DNA from: an uncultured Lachnospiraceae bacterium
Lineage (GTDB): Bacteria; Bacillota; Clostridia; Lachnospirales; Lachnospiraceae
Assembly: GCA_910586025.1 (NCBI GenBank)
Contig: CAJUIO010000135.1
Location: 1-8,383 of the forward strand
Direction: 5' to 3'
DNA length: 8,383 bases
Part shown: positions 1 to 7,163 of the stretch, piece after piece
Layout: the number at the start of each line of letters is the position of its first letter
Numbering within the stretch: the stretch's first letter is position 1
Position numbers and translations under genes: made by a program
Notes under the pieces: model-generated
Seen by the model: the letters and a program-made list of their open reading frames with translations, nothing else
The model's database searches: none
What the model was told of the DNA's origin: nothing

Positions 1-14
1 AGGAGGAAAGAAGA

Positions 15-803
15 TTGAAGGAAAGCATTGGAGAAAACATATGTGAATACCGTCAGAACCTGAAAATGACACAGGAGGAATTTGCCTGCTGCCTGGGAGT
101 AACCCCTCAGGCCGTGAGCCGCTGGGAGCGGGGCGGAGGTCTGCCGGATCTCTCCCTCCTGAAAGGGATCTGCCAGATCCTGCATATCAGCTCTGATACC
201 CTGCTGGGAATCAGCGACACCAATATGACGGAGAATCACAATGCTCAGATGGAGCAGGAGATCCGCAGAAATCTGTTCTGCGAGCCTCTGGTGGTGGAAT
301 TTGGCAGCGCCCTCATCCCCAGCGTGGAGGCAGGCCTGAAAACAGAGTGCGACCCAAAAAGGAATGCGCCGGCATGCGACTACGTTAACCGGAAGAGAAA
401 AGAGCTTGCTTCCAAACACGGCATCCTGATGCCGATACTCCGTCTTCGGGACAATATTGATCTTGAGGACAACGCATACCGGATTCTCTCCTACGATCAG
501 ATCTTGTACGAGGGACACACTAAGCCGGACAGCGGGGAACGGAACCTCACGGATGCCTACTTTGAAATGATCGACCGAACAGCCTCAGAATGCCTGGAAC
601 ACTATGCCGGAATTCTCAACAAACAGCTCGTCAAGGTCATGATCGACAATCTGAAAGATGCCTGTCCCGGCGTGGCCGACGGCCTGGTTCCTGAGAAAAT
701 CAGCTATCTCAGGCTGATGGACCATCTGAGAGACAGGCTGGAACAGGGAAAATCCATCCGGGATCTGATCCATATTCTGGAGGACATGGAAAGGGAGCTG
801 TAA
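15..803 (+). CDS. XRE-family HTH protein fused to an FlhA-C (FHIPEP)-like domain
   Basis: Predicted DNA-binding protein of 262 aa. The start is the TTG at 15: an ideal AGGAGG (1-6) lies 8 nt upstream, and the HTH fold begins right after it. Residues about 5-65 form a Cro/C1-type HTH (MTQEEFACCLGVTPQAVSRW at 18-37, then LPDLSLLKGICQIL). Residues about 88-262 follow the order of FlhA C-terminal signatures: EPLVVEFGSALIPSVE (90-105, like the PLELEIGYGLIP block), RKRKELASKHGILMPILRLR (126-145) followed by DNIDLEDNAYRI, an YEGHTKPD turn like the ARGELMPG segment, then LVPEKISYLRLMDHL and KSIRDLIHILEDM (246-258, like VSIRDLRTILEAL). The FlhA membrane part is absent and the middle segment is shorter than in FlhA. 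The HTH call is firm; homology of the C-terminal half is recognised by eye. Function is unknown: a soluble regulator using an FlhA-like module for protein binding or sensing is inference. Its promoter lies outside the window. Confidence 0.85.
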   Translation: MKESIGENICEYRQNLKMTQEEFACCLGVTPQAVSRWERGGGLPDLSLLKGICQILHISSDTLLGISDTNMTENHNAQMEQEIRRNLFCEPLVVEFGSALIPSVEAGLKTECDPKRNAPACDYVNRKRKELASKHGILMPILRLRDNIDLEDNAYRILSYDQILYEGHTKPDSGERNLTDAYFEMIDRTASECLEHYAGILNKQLVKVMIDNLKDACPGVADGLVPEKISYLRLMDHLRDRLEQGKSIRDLIHILEDMEREL

Positions 804-817
804 GCTCCCTTTCCATG
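785..817 (+). terminator. Perfect 15-bp hairpin overlapping the stop codon, possible bidirectional terminator
   Basis: CATGGAAAGGGAGCT (785-799), loop GTA, AGCTCCCTTTCCATG (803-817). The arms are perfectly complementary and the stem includes the last codons and stop of the upstream gene. It sits between two convergent genes, so it could end transcripts from either side. Neither side has a run of T, so it is not a canonical Rho-independent terminator; an mRNA 3'-end stabiliser is an alternative. Confidence 0.5.
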
Positions 818-878
818 CGTTCCCGCTATTCCTGTTTGTCCTGTCCGCCGCGGGCAGCGTGATGACTGATGCCTCACT

Positions 879-1439
879 CTACTCTCCGATTATTTCCACC
901 TCGTCCGGCAAATTCCGCAATACAAGCGCACACGTATTTGTAAGTTGCACATTCTCTTTTAAAGGATACGTCACCTTTCCCCTTTTTTCTCCCGCAATAC
1001 AATGAACGTCCAGCTTTGTGTCTATCAGCCCCAGATTATTCTCTAAATTATTGGCAAAGATGATGCTTCCGGCACTGACACCTATTACCAGGCCATTGTC
1101 ATTGATATACGCCGTCAGCGACTCGCGAAACCCCGTGGCATTGATTCTTTCAAGTAAATAGCGTGTGTTTCCGCCGCACAAATATACCACATCATATTGC
1201 CGCAGCTTCTCGAACTCCATTCCGGTATGTAAATCGCACACGTCAATATTTTCATTCAAGATACCGCATTTGAGCAGATCGTTCATGCATTTTGGCAAAA
1301 CCTCTATTGCATCTGCGTCTATTGCCGCCGTAGGGATAAACAGGGCTTTTACCAGATCCATATCCTTACCCGCCATATCCACGAAGCACTCCTTAATTTC
1401 CTCCGTCTCCAACCCCGCCGATGTCAACAATACCCTCAT
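879..1439 (-). CDS. Peptidase E-like protein (peptidase family S51, class I glutamine amidotransferase-like fold)
   Basis: Predicted cytoplasmic serine peptidase of 186 aa related to dipeptidase E (aspartyl dipeptidase). The family hallmark GVSAGS (120-125) gives nucleophile Ser122 in a G-x-S-A-G elbow. VVYLCGGNTRYLLE (84-97) matches the GGGNTF-type block before the nucleophile. His146 in LDVHCIAGEKRG is the likely catalytic histidine. The N-terminus MRVLLTSAGLETEEI is the usual first strand. It is slightly shorter than many members (about 200-230 aa), but the fold looks complete. ATG at 1439 is supported by AGGAGG (1444-1449) 4 nt upstream; that Shine-Dalgarno overlaps the TAG stop of the preceding XRE gene, so the two are co-transcribed and probably translationally coupled. 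The substrate cannot be read from the sequence, and many S51 members have unknown roles. Confidence 0.85.
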   Translation of the reverse strand: MRVLLTSAGLETEEIKECFVDMAGKDMDLVKALFIPTAAIDADAIEVLPKCMNDLLKCGILNENIDVCDLHTGMEFEKLRQYDVVYLCGGNTRYLLERINATGFRESLTAYINDNGLVIGVSAGSIIFANNLENNLGLIDTKLDVHCIAGEKRGKVTYPLKENVQLTNTCALVLRNLPDEVEIIGE

Positions 1440-1447
1440 TTTTCCTC

Positions 1448-2065
1448 CTATTCCGACCAGTTCATCTGTTCATTGGAAATACCTAATTTCCTGCACTCAT
1501 CACATACATTTTCTTTTTCAGTCTGATTTCCAATCCGATATTTCAGAATCCTGTCTTTAAATACAATATATTTTTCATTACCTGCCTTAAAATCAACAAA
1601 CCAGTTATCACCCGTATCAGGGTCAGAGCGCATGACCTTTGAAATCTGTTCCGGAAAATCTCTTCTGTCACTTGAGAAAAACAATGCGGTCCAATATTTC
1701 GGTTTTCCGCCGGTATTCCACAATTCAAGCTTATGAATATTCAGGTAATCAATGATACCGTCATCCTCTATGCTTTCTTTAATCAGGATCCCTTCGTATA
1801 ATTCCGGTTTCTTCTTCTGAACCGCATTGCTGCCGCAGCCGTGAACATTTTTAACCTCACTTAATGTCAATTCATCCTTTAACAGAATATCCATAGATAC
1901 CCTGAAGGTTTCTCCCAGCATCAACAGCTTTTCCGTCTCCGGCAGTGCAATGTCAGCCTCCCATTTCGATATGGACTGCCTGCTGACATTACATATTGCT
2001 GCGAGTTCTTCCTGCGTCATCCCGTTCGCCTTTCTCAGTTCTATGATTTTTTCCGACAATTTCAT
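1448..2065 (-). CDS. XRE-family transcriptional regulator with uncharacterised C-terminal domain
   Basis: Regulator of 205 aa. Residues about 5-62 are a Cro/C1-type HTH (MTQEELAAICNVSRQSISKW at 16-35, then LPETEKLLMLGETFRVSMDILL). After a linker, residues about 88-180 form a compact aromatic-rich domain (ELYEGILIKES, KLELWN, YWTALFFSSD, NWFVDFKAGNEKYIVFKD, ILKYRIGN). A short tail follows with a Cys pair (CDEC, 188-191) and QMNW. I do not recognise this domain; a ligand- or partner-sensing role is inference. ATG at 2065 is preceded by a near-ideal AAGGAGGTGA (2074-2083). It is the first gene of a two-gene operon with the S51 peptidase, which starts 8 nt after this gene's stop. A promoter and a palindromic operator lie directly upstream, suggesting autoregulation. 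Confidence 0.88.
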   Translation of the reverse strand: MKLSEKIIELRKANGMTQEELAAICNVSRQSISKWEADIALPETEKLLMLGETFRVSMDILLKDELTLSEVKNVHGCGSNAVQKKKPELYEGILIKESIEDDGIIDYLNIHKLELWNTGGKPKYWTALFFSSDRRDFPEQISKVMRSDPDTGDNWFVDFKAGNEKYIVFKDRILKYRIGNQTEKENVCDECRKLGISNEQMNWSE

Positions 2066-2085
2066 TTCCTTTTCACCTCCTTCAA

Positions 2086-2108
2086 TTAATCTGTATTATA
2101 CAAATTAA
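2086..2108. promoter_or_regulatory. Palindromic operator candidate over the -10 of the XRE gene
   Basis: TTAATCTGTA (2086-2095), spacer TTA, TACAAATTAA (2099-2108) form an inverted repeat with 9 of 10 arm positions matching. It covers the TATAAT box exactly, the usual place for an XRE repressor to block its own promoter. The sequence is AT-rich, so chance symmetry is possible. Confidence 0.45.
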
Positions 2109-2123
2109 CAACACCTCTCTCCA
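2095..2123 (-). promoter_or_regulatory. Sigma-A-type promoter of the XRE-peptidase operon
   Basis: On the minus strand a perfect -10, TATAAT (2100-2095), lies 17 nt downstream of TGGAGA (2123-2118), which matches four of six -35 bases. The expected start of transcription lies just before the AAGGAGGTGA ribosome binding site, giving a very short leader. Confidence 0.6.
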
Positions 2124-2144
2124 CCAACCTTAAAGTTCTTTTTG

Positions 2145-2159
2145 GCAACCCCCGGTTGC
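2145..2159. repeat. Short inverted repeat after the permease gene
   Basis: GCAACC-CCC-GGTTGC, 6-bp arms with a 3-nt loop, lies 40 bp beyond the permease stop on the minus strand. On that strand it is followed by an A run, not a T run, so it is not a convincing intrinsic terminator. No other terminator is visible between the permease stop and the XRE promoter. Confidence 0.35.
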
Positions 2160-2198
2160 AGGCAGAGGTTTCTCATGCTTTTCCAAATGAATCCGTCA

Positions 2199-4532
2199 TT
2201 ACAGTTCATTGACAGCCGCGGTAATCGGCATATTACAAATCCGTTTTAACGGAGCATACACCGCAATAATGGCAGAGGCAAAGAGGAAAACGGATATGAT
2301 TCCAAACCACAGAACGGGAAAACGCCATTCCATCCCGAAATAGCGCGTAAGGAGACTGATATACAAAAAACGACTGAGAGGAAGTCCTATGCCGCAGCCA
2401 ACAACAAAACCGGAAAACGCATAGGTATATGCTTCCGCAAAAATCATCCGCATAAGCTGTCTGCTCTCCATGCCGACCGCCCGCATTGCGCCATATTGCT
2501 TTATCCTTGCAGACACGTTCATGGAAATACTGTTGATAATATTAAACAGCGAAATTATCCCGATAATGGATAAAAAGCCGTAACAAGCGATCCGTGTTGC
2601 GTGGTAGGTGGCGGCATCCTGTCTGTTGCTTTCCCTCATATCCGTTATTATCATATCATCATTTTCAAAACCTCTGATCTGTGCCGCCGTTTCTTCCGAA
2701 GCGTTCGGAGCTAACTGAATGCCCACAAGACCATATTTTGTATTTCCCATTAACCTGTCAAACATTTCCTGCGAGCAGATTACAATCAGATCATCGCCGA
2801 ATAACCCCTGTGAAAGGGCGCAGGCAACCTCGACTTCTTCGCCCGCAAACCGAATTGTATCGCCAACCTTCAAAGAATTATTTCTGTTGAAGACCGTTGC
2901 CACTTTACCGCCGTCCCCATAAACCTCGTCCAGGGTTCCCTGCGCAATGTTTCCTTTTGAATAGTCCAGCAATGTGTCATCATAAGACACAATATTAATA
3001 TGGTCAATCCCCGCCCTTGAAGCCGCCGCGGGAACATTTGCCATATAACAGCTTCCATAAACACTTTCGACACCGTCTATTTCCCTGATCTCATCGACCA
3101 GACTGCGGTCAATATTCATTTCGTTTGCATAACCGTTTAAAGCGATATCCGCTGATGTAACATTTAACGATGGCATCAGCTGTTTTGCGAAATCCATAAG
3201 CACAGTAAAGGAAAAGACCAAAATAACAGTCAACGCAAATGAAGCAGTCATCAAAAACCAGCTTTTCTTTTTTCCCGCCGCATGATATATGCCTAATACG
3301 CAGTCTATTTTTCCCGAACCAATCCTCAAAGCATGCGGGTGAGACGCTTTGCTCTCTACATTGCCGGAAACCGCGGACACGGGAGAAACCTCAGCGGCCC
3401 TCTGCGCCGGATATTGCGCCGCCAGAAGCACTGTTATAACCCCGACCGCCGCACCGCTGATCAGTCCCACAGGACTGATCTTAAATACCGGCATCGTTGC
3501 AAATTCGCCGCCGATACCATAATGAAGCGCCGCACAGATCGTCCAGCTGGCGATTGTTCCAAAAGCCATCCCGACAGGCACCGCTGCCTTACACCAGTTC
3601 AGCGCCTCCAGACGGACAAACCGGATAATCTGCTGACGGCTTGCGCCAATGCAGCGCATCATTCCGAAAAACTGCGTCCGCTGCATAACATTACTGTTCA
3701 TACTGCCGGAGATCATCAATACGCCTGCGAGCAGTACCAGAACAAACAGGACTGCCGCCAGCTTGTATATACTGTTCATTCCGGCGTTCTTGCTTTTACC
3801 CGCCATCCCCATAACAGCAATGTTTTCGGAAATACTTTCGTCAGGTAATTGATACTGCGTCTGTAATTCCGCTATCGCGTCCGCCGCTTTTGCCGCACTC
3901 GTAAACTGCACATAATAAATCAGCTCATTGCCCGTAATTCCATTTTCCTCCATAAGGGAAGCAAATGCGCTCCGTGACATATATGCACCCACCAAAAAAG
4001 TCTGATTACTGTAATTGCGCTCATCATCAGTGCCAAACCCTGATATGACAAATTCCGAATCCCCGGCAGGCGTATGCAGGGTTACGCTGTCCCCAAGCCG
4101 CACCCCGAGAGCCGTTACCGCATTAGGGCTGAGCATGACTTCATTCTTATTCACCGGGAAAGCGCCCTCCGTAATTCCATTCGAAATCTGACTGATATAT
4201 GTTTCATCCGTGCCATACAAAGCAGCCCTTTTTTCATTGACCCTGTACGGCAGCGCCCCGTCGAGGTTGAATGAGGAAGCCGCCCCGACCGCCGCGACAT
4301 CCGGCCGCCCGCCCACCTCATCCGCATTATCCTGTGAAATATTTTTCAGTGCAATATGCCAGTTCCCGTGATTATTTATCATAAAACCGGTTTCCGTGCG
4401 AATCATCATGTCCGTAATACTGAAAATGGCTGTCACAAAAAACACCGAAATAATAACGCAAAAAAGCGTCATTCGATTCTGCCGTTTCCTTACTTTTGCA
4501 GAAATCGGAATAAGACTGAGATAGCTTTTCAT
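2199..4532 (-). CDS. FtsX/MacB-type ABC transporter permease with two extracellular domains
   Basis: Membrane subunit of an ABC transporter, 777 aa from the ATG at 4532. That start is chosen because ATG overlaps the ATPase stop (ATGA, 4529-4532) and GGAGG lies 8 nt upstream; the GTG at 4541 almost abuts the ribosome binding site. Predicted membrane segments are near 22-42, 256-277, 315-338, 356-375, 425-446, 649-671, 698-720 and 741-762. A large extracellular domain lies between segments 1 and 2 (about 43-255) and another between 5 and 6 (about 447-648). Two FtsX core signatures are visible: FFGMMRCIGASRQQIIRFVR and YGAMRAVGMESRQLMRMIFA. Such permeases usually drive lipoprotein, lipid or peptide handling mechanically rather than by classical import. 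This is not the BceB plan of 10 segments with one large domain. With the upstream two-component system, a role in sensing or detoxifying cell-envelope-active compounds is inferred; the substrate is unknown. Confidence 0.9.
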   Translation of the reverse strand: MKSYLSLIPISAKVRKRQNRMTLFCVIISVFFVTAIFSITDMMIRTETGFMINNHGNWHIALKNISQDNADEVGGRPDVAAVGAASSFNLDGALPYRVNEKRAALYGTDETYISQISNGITEGAFPVNKNEVMLSPNAVTALGVRLGDSVTLHTPAGDSEFVISGFGTDDERNYSNQTFLVGAYMSRSAFASLMEENGITGNELIYYVQFTSAAKAADAIAELQTQYQLPDESISENIAVMGMAGKSKNAGMNSIYKLAAVLFVLVLLAGVLMISGSMNSNVMQRTQFFGMMRCIGASRQQIIRFVRLEALNWCKAAVPVGMAFGTIASWTICAALHYGIGGEFATMPVFKISPVGLISGAAVGVITVLLAAQYPAQRAAEVSPVSAVSGNVESKASHPHALRIGSGKIDCVLGIYHAAGKKKSWFLMTASFALTVILVFSFTVLMDFAKQLMPSLNVTSADIALNGYANEMNIDRSLVDEIREIDGVESVYGSCYMANVPAAASRAGIDHINIVSYDDTLLDYSKGNIAQGTLDEVYGDGGKVATVFNRNNSLKVGDTIRFAGEEVEVACALSQGLFGDDLIVICSQEMFDRLMGNTKYGLVGIQLAPNASEETAAQIRGFENDDMIITDMRESNRQDAATYHATRIACYGFLSIIGIISLFNIINSISMNVSARIKQYGAMRAVGMESRQLMRMIFAEAYTYAFSGFVVGCGIGLPLSRFLYISLLTRYFGMEWRFPVLWFGIISVFLFASAIIAVYAPLKRICNMPITAAVNEL

Positions 4533-5212
4533 TCGCGACACCTCCCCAGATCGGTCAGTACGCCGTCTGACACATTCAAAACCCTGTCCGTAGTCAGTGC
4601 TATACTTCGATTATGCGTAATCATAATAATGGTCTGCTCATACTTTTTGGAGGCCTCCTTCAAAAGCGCAATTACCTCGCCGCTGTTTAACGTGTCAAGA
4701 TTTCCTGTCGGCTCGTCCGCCAGAATCAGCGACGGATGCGTAATCAGCGCCCGTCCGATCGCCACTCTCTGCTGTTGTCCGCCGGATAACTGGCTGGGAA
4801 GATGGCTGCGCCGTTCTTTCAAATTCAGTACTGCAAGCAGTTCCTCCAAATATTTTTTGTCGGGCTTCTGATAATCAAGCAGCACCGGAAACATGATATT
4901 CTGCTCCACAGTCAATTCCGGAATCAGGTTAAACGCCTGAAAGATAAAGCCTATATTTCTCCGTCTGAAAACAGCCAGTTTACGGTCATTTATGGAAAAT
5001 ATGTCCTGACCGCCGATCATTACCCTGCCGGAAGTGGGCGTGTCAAGTGCTCCTATCATGTTAAGGAGTGTGCTTTTACCGGAACCGGATTCTCCGACAA
5101 TTGCGACAAATTCTCCCTTGGGAACAGAAAAGCTGACATCTTTCAATGCCTGTACGGCAACCTCACCGTCTCCATAAGTCTTACAGATATTACTGACTTC
5201 CAATAAATTCAT
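4529..5212 (-). CDS. ABC transporter ATP-binding protein (MacB/LolD/BceA-like)
   Basis: ATPase subunit of 227 aa that powers the adjacent permease. All nucleotide-binding motifs are intact: Walker A GESGSGKST (40-48), Q-loop Gln92 in FIFQAFNLIP, signature LSGGQQQR (142-149), Walker B LILADEPTG (162-170) and switch His200 in MITHN. Sequence and length fit the LolD/MacB/BceA group that pairs with FtsX-type permeases. ATG at 5212 has AAAGAGGTG (5221-5229) 8 nt upstream. The TGA stop overlaps the permease start by 4 nt, which indicates translational coupling and 1:1 production. The 101-bp gap to the kinase gene carries a -10-like box and repeats resembling a response-regulator site, so this gene pair may have its own inducible promoter besides read-through from the two-component genes. 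Confidence 0.95.
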   Translation of the reverse strand: MNLLEVSNICKTYGDGEVAVQALKDVSFSVPKGEFVAIVGESGSGKSTLLNMIGALDTPTSGRVMIGGQDIFSINDRKLAVFRRRNIGFIFQAFNLIPELTVEQNIMFPVLLDYQKPDKKYLEELLAVLNLKERRSHLPSQLSGGQQQRVAIGRALITHPSLILADEPTGNLDTLNSGEVIALLKEASKKYEQTIIMITHNRSIALTTDRVLNVSDGVLTDLGRCRE

Positions 5213-5274
5213 TGTTCAAACACCTCTTTCTGTTTTGATAGCGGGATCCCTGAATCATTTCCTTACAGTTCCTT

Positions 5275-5280
5275 AATATA
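5275..5280 (-). promoter_or_regulatory. -10 candidate of the ABC transporter genes
   Basis: TATATT on the minus strand, with no recognisable -35 at the right distance (ATATTC at 17 bp). A good -10 with a poor -35 directly under a repeat array suits an activator-dependent promoter of the PhoB/OmpR kind. The leader to the ATG would be about 55 nt. Confidence 0.4.
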
Positions 5281-5292
5281 ACAGAGAAATCC

Positions 5293-5328
5293 TACACGAA
5301 TATTACAATTACCCTACAATTTTGTAGG
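5293..5328. promoter_or_regulatory. Candidate response-regulator box: three 11-bp-phased half-sites plus inverted repeat
   Basis: TACACGA (5293), TACAATT (5304) and TACAATT (5315) start exactly 11 bp apart, one helical turn, as in OmpR/PhoB-class sites. The last copy is also half of a perfect inverted repeat, CCTACAA-TT-TTGTAGG (5313-5328), with core TACA-N4-TGTA. This is close to the TnACA-N4-TGTAA arrangement described for BceR-type regulators. The array lies at about -25 to -60 from the inferred transcription start and overlaps the stop codon of the kinase gene. Confidence 0.5.
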
Positions 5329-6351
5329 AATCAGAAAGTTCATGGTGAAAGAGGTTCCGCCGCCCAATATGCTGTCCGCTTCAATCGTTCCGTTATGGGC
5401 TTCCACAATCGCCTTTGCCAGCGGCAGCCCAAGACCAATGCCCTGTGTATCTTTAGAATAGCGGCTCCGGTAAAACCGCTTGAAAATATGGTGAAAATCC
5501 TCCGGAGAGATGCCGCTGCCGTTATCCTTTACGGTAATCTGGAGAACAGAGGCTGACACCCACCACTCGATCCGGACAACATCGCCCTTTTCCGTGTGGT
5601 CAAAGGCATTTTTGACAAGATTGCTGATCGCCTCGATAATCCAGCCGCGGTCGCATAAAAACGTGGTTTCCCCGCTGCCCGACAGACAGATCTCCTTTCC
5701 TTCCCGTCCGGCTCTGAACAGGAAATGCCTTTTTACGCTTTCCGCAATTTCCGACACGTTTTCCGGGGATTTTTCTAACACAATCGTACCCGCATCCAGT
5801 TTTGTGATTTTCAGGAGATTCTGCACCAGTCCTTCTATCCGGTCAAGCTCCCGTTCGGAGAGCAGGGAAAATTCCTGAATCACCGGCAGATTCTTTGCCT
5901 CGTCCTGTATCAGCCCAATATAGATGTCAAGGGCGGCAAGCGGTGTCTTTAACTGGTGTGAAATGTCAGATATTGTATTTTTCAAAAATTTCTTTGCGCT
6001 TTTCTCATTCTCGGCATGGGCGTTCAAGATAGCAACCAGAGAATTCACTTCATGAAACAGCCTGTATAATTCCCCCTCATCATTGCATTCAATCGTGACG
6101 TCTTTATTGCCGGATATATATTCCGTAATCTGTGATACGGCGTTCTCCATGATTTTATGCTGTTGTCTGAAATACCCATAACAGAGCGCCAGTATCACGG
6201 CATCCATCAGCAAAAAGCAGAGCATTGTGTAAACTGCCGCATTTCTGACTTCAGAGCCCGAAAGCAGCGCCGCAATCAATGTAAAAGCAAAGACACATGA
6301 CAAAATACTGCCAAAGAGCAGTTTGACTTTTCTGTTTACCAATATTTTCAT
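5314..6351 (-). CDS. Two-component sensor histidine kinase, intramembrane-sensing type
   Basis: Membrane histidine kinase of 345 aa. The start is set at ATG 6351 because GAGGTG lies 6 nt upstream and begins at the stop of the regulator gene; an ATG at 6378 would add 9 residues but has no good ribosome binding site. Two membrane helices (about 10-30 and 37-60) are separated by only about 6 residues, so there is no extracellular sensor domain. A linker follows, then the H-box SHQLKTPLAAL with phospho-acceptor His132, N-box NLVKNAFDH (Asn244, Asn248), G1 DNGSGI (276-281), F-box FKRFYR and G2 GIGLGL (304-309). All catalytic parts are intact. Short-loop kinases of this kind often get their signal from a partner ABC permease, as in Bce-like systems. 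The response regulator is 8 nt upstream and the transporter downstream, so the four genes likely form one signalling unit. Confidence 0.93.
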   Translation of the reverse strand: MKILVNRKVKLLFGSILSCVFAFTLIAALLSGSEVRNAAVYTMLCFLLMDAVILALCYGYFRQQHKIMENAVSQITEYISGNKDVTIECNDEGELYRLFHEVNSLVAILNAHAENEKSAKKFLKNTISDISHQLKTPLAALDIYIGLIQDEAKNLPVIQEFSLLSERELDRIEGLVQNLLKITKLDAGTIVLEKSPENVSEIAESVKRHFLFRAGREGKEICLSGSGETTFLCDRGWIIEAISNLVKNAFDHTEKGDVVRIEWWVSASVLQITVKDNGSGISPEDFHHIFKRFYRSRYSKDTQGIGLGLPLAKAIVEAHNGTIEADSILGGGTSFTMNFLIPTKL

Positions 6352-6359
6352 TCCGCACC

Positions 6360-7046
6360 TCAATCCATCGCGCTCCATTTATACCCCATGCCGCGGACGG
6401 TAACAATCCGTTTCGGTTCTCCCGGGTTATCCTCGATTTTTGTGCGAAGCCTGCGGATATACACGGTGAGCGAATTGTTGTCTATATAGCTTTCGCTGCA
6501 GTCCCACAATCTGCCCAGTATCCGCTCGGGAGAAAGAATCTGCTCCGGATTTTCCATAAACAGACACAGCAGCTTATATTCGCCCGCTGTCAGCTCGATC
6601 AGCTCTCCTCCTTTATATACCTCACCCTTTAAAAGCCTGATATTGATGCCGCCTGAATTCAATTCCGTAACGGCAGCGCTGAAATTTTCACTCCTGCGCA
6701 GCAGAGCGTTAATTCTTGAAAGGAACACCGCCAGCTTGAACGGTTTTGTAATATAATCATCTCCTCCGATGTCGAGCCCCATGATAATATCCGTTTCCTC
6801 ATCGGCAGCAGTAAGAAACATGACAGGCACTTTTGATGTCTGCCGTATCCTTTGGCAGAAATCAAAGCCAGAGCCGTCGGGAAGCGACACGTCCAAAATA
6901 ACCAGATCATATTTTCCATCCGCCCATAAGGAATTCGCCTCCCGTATGGTTCGGGCAATCACGATCTCATATCCCTGCTTTTTTACGGCGAAGGAAAGCC
7001 CGTTTATCAGGCTTAAATCATCTTCCAGTAAAAACAACCTCTTCAC
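6360..7046 (-). CDS. OmpR/PhoB-family response regulator
   Basis: DNA-binding response regulator of 228 aa, the partner of the kinase starting 8 nt downstream. The start is the GTG at 7046: it opens directly on the first receiver strand (KRLFLLEDD), gives the usual family length, and GGAGAG lies 8 nt upstream. An ATG at 7136 would add 30 residues including a Lys-rich stretch and is unlikely. The receiver domain (1-115) has the acidic pocket EDD (8-10), phospho-acceptor Asp52 in VILDVSLPDG, Thr79 and Lys101 in TKPF. The winged-helix DNA-binding domain (about 125-225) shows LTAGEYKLL, NNSLTVYIRRLRTKIED and the terminal VRGMGYKW wing. It probably activates the downstream transporter genes through the phased repeats near 5293-5328; that link is inference. 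Promoter signals upstream are weak. Confidence 0.95.
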   Translation of the reverse strand: MKRLFLLEDDLSLINGLSFAVKKQGYEIVIARTIREANSLWADGKYDLVILDVSLPDGSGFDFCQRIRQTSKVPVMFLTAADEETDIIMGLDIGGDDYITKPFKLAVFLSRINALLRRSENFSAAVTELNSGGINIRLLKGEVYKGGELIELTAGEYKLLCLFMENPEQILSPERILGRLWDCSESYIDNNSLTVYIRRLRTKIEDNPGEPKRIVTVRGMGYKWSAMD

Positions 7047-7119
7047 TTGCCACACTCTCCCTTTCTTCTTTTTTTGCAAAAATGCAATCAGAAAATCGGC
7101 CGGTTCTCTTTCCCCAACA

Positions 7120-7152
7120 GTCTTGATGTCCGCCATTTCTATGTCAAGACAT
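7120..7152 (-). promoter_or_regulatory. Possible promoter/operator upstream of the response regulator gene
   Basis: On the minus strand a perfect TTGACA (7147-7142) lies inside a 12-bp palindrome, ATGTC-AA-GACAT (7141-7152, plus strand). A second copy of the half-site, GTCTTGA (7120-7126), is inverted relative to TCAAGAC (7144-7150). The hexamer 17 bp after TTGACA is AAGACT, only 3 of 6 matches to a -10. It may be a weak or regulated promoter, or the genes may be transcribed from upstream. Confidence 0.3.
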
Positions 7153-7163
7153 TAAAACACCCC

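Noticed and set aside
2145..2159. Rho-independent terminator of the transporter operon
   Set aside because: The stem is short, and on the minus strand the hairpin is followed by A's rather than T's.
3333..3848. Long plus-strand open frame opposite the permease
   Set aside because: It is a shadow of the permease gene: Arg/His/Cys-rich, no recognisable family, no ribosome binding site.
7047..7136. N-terminal extension of the response regulator from the ATG at 7136
   Set aside because: It adds 30 residues before the receiver domain, including a Lys-rich stretch, with no family support; GTG at 7046 has a ribosome binding site and gives the normal length.
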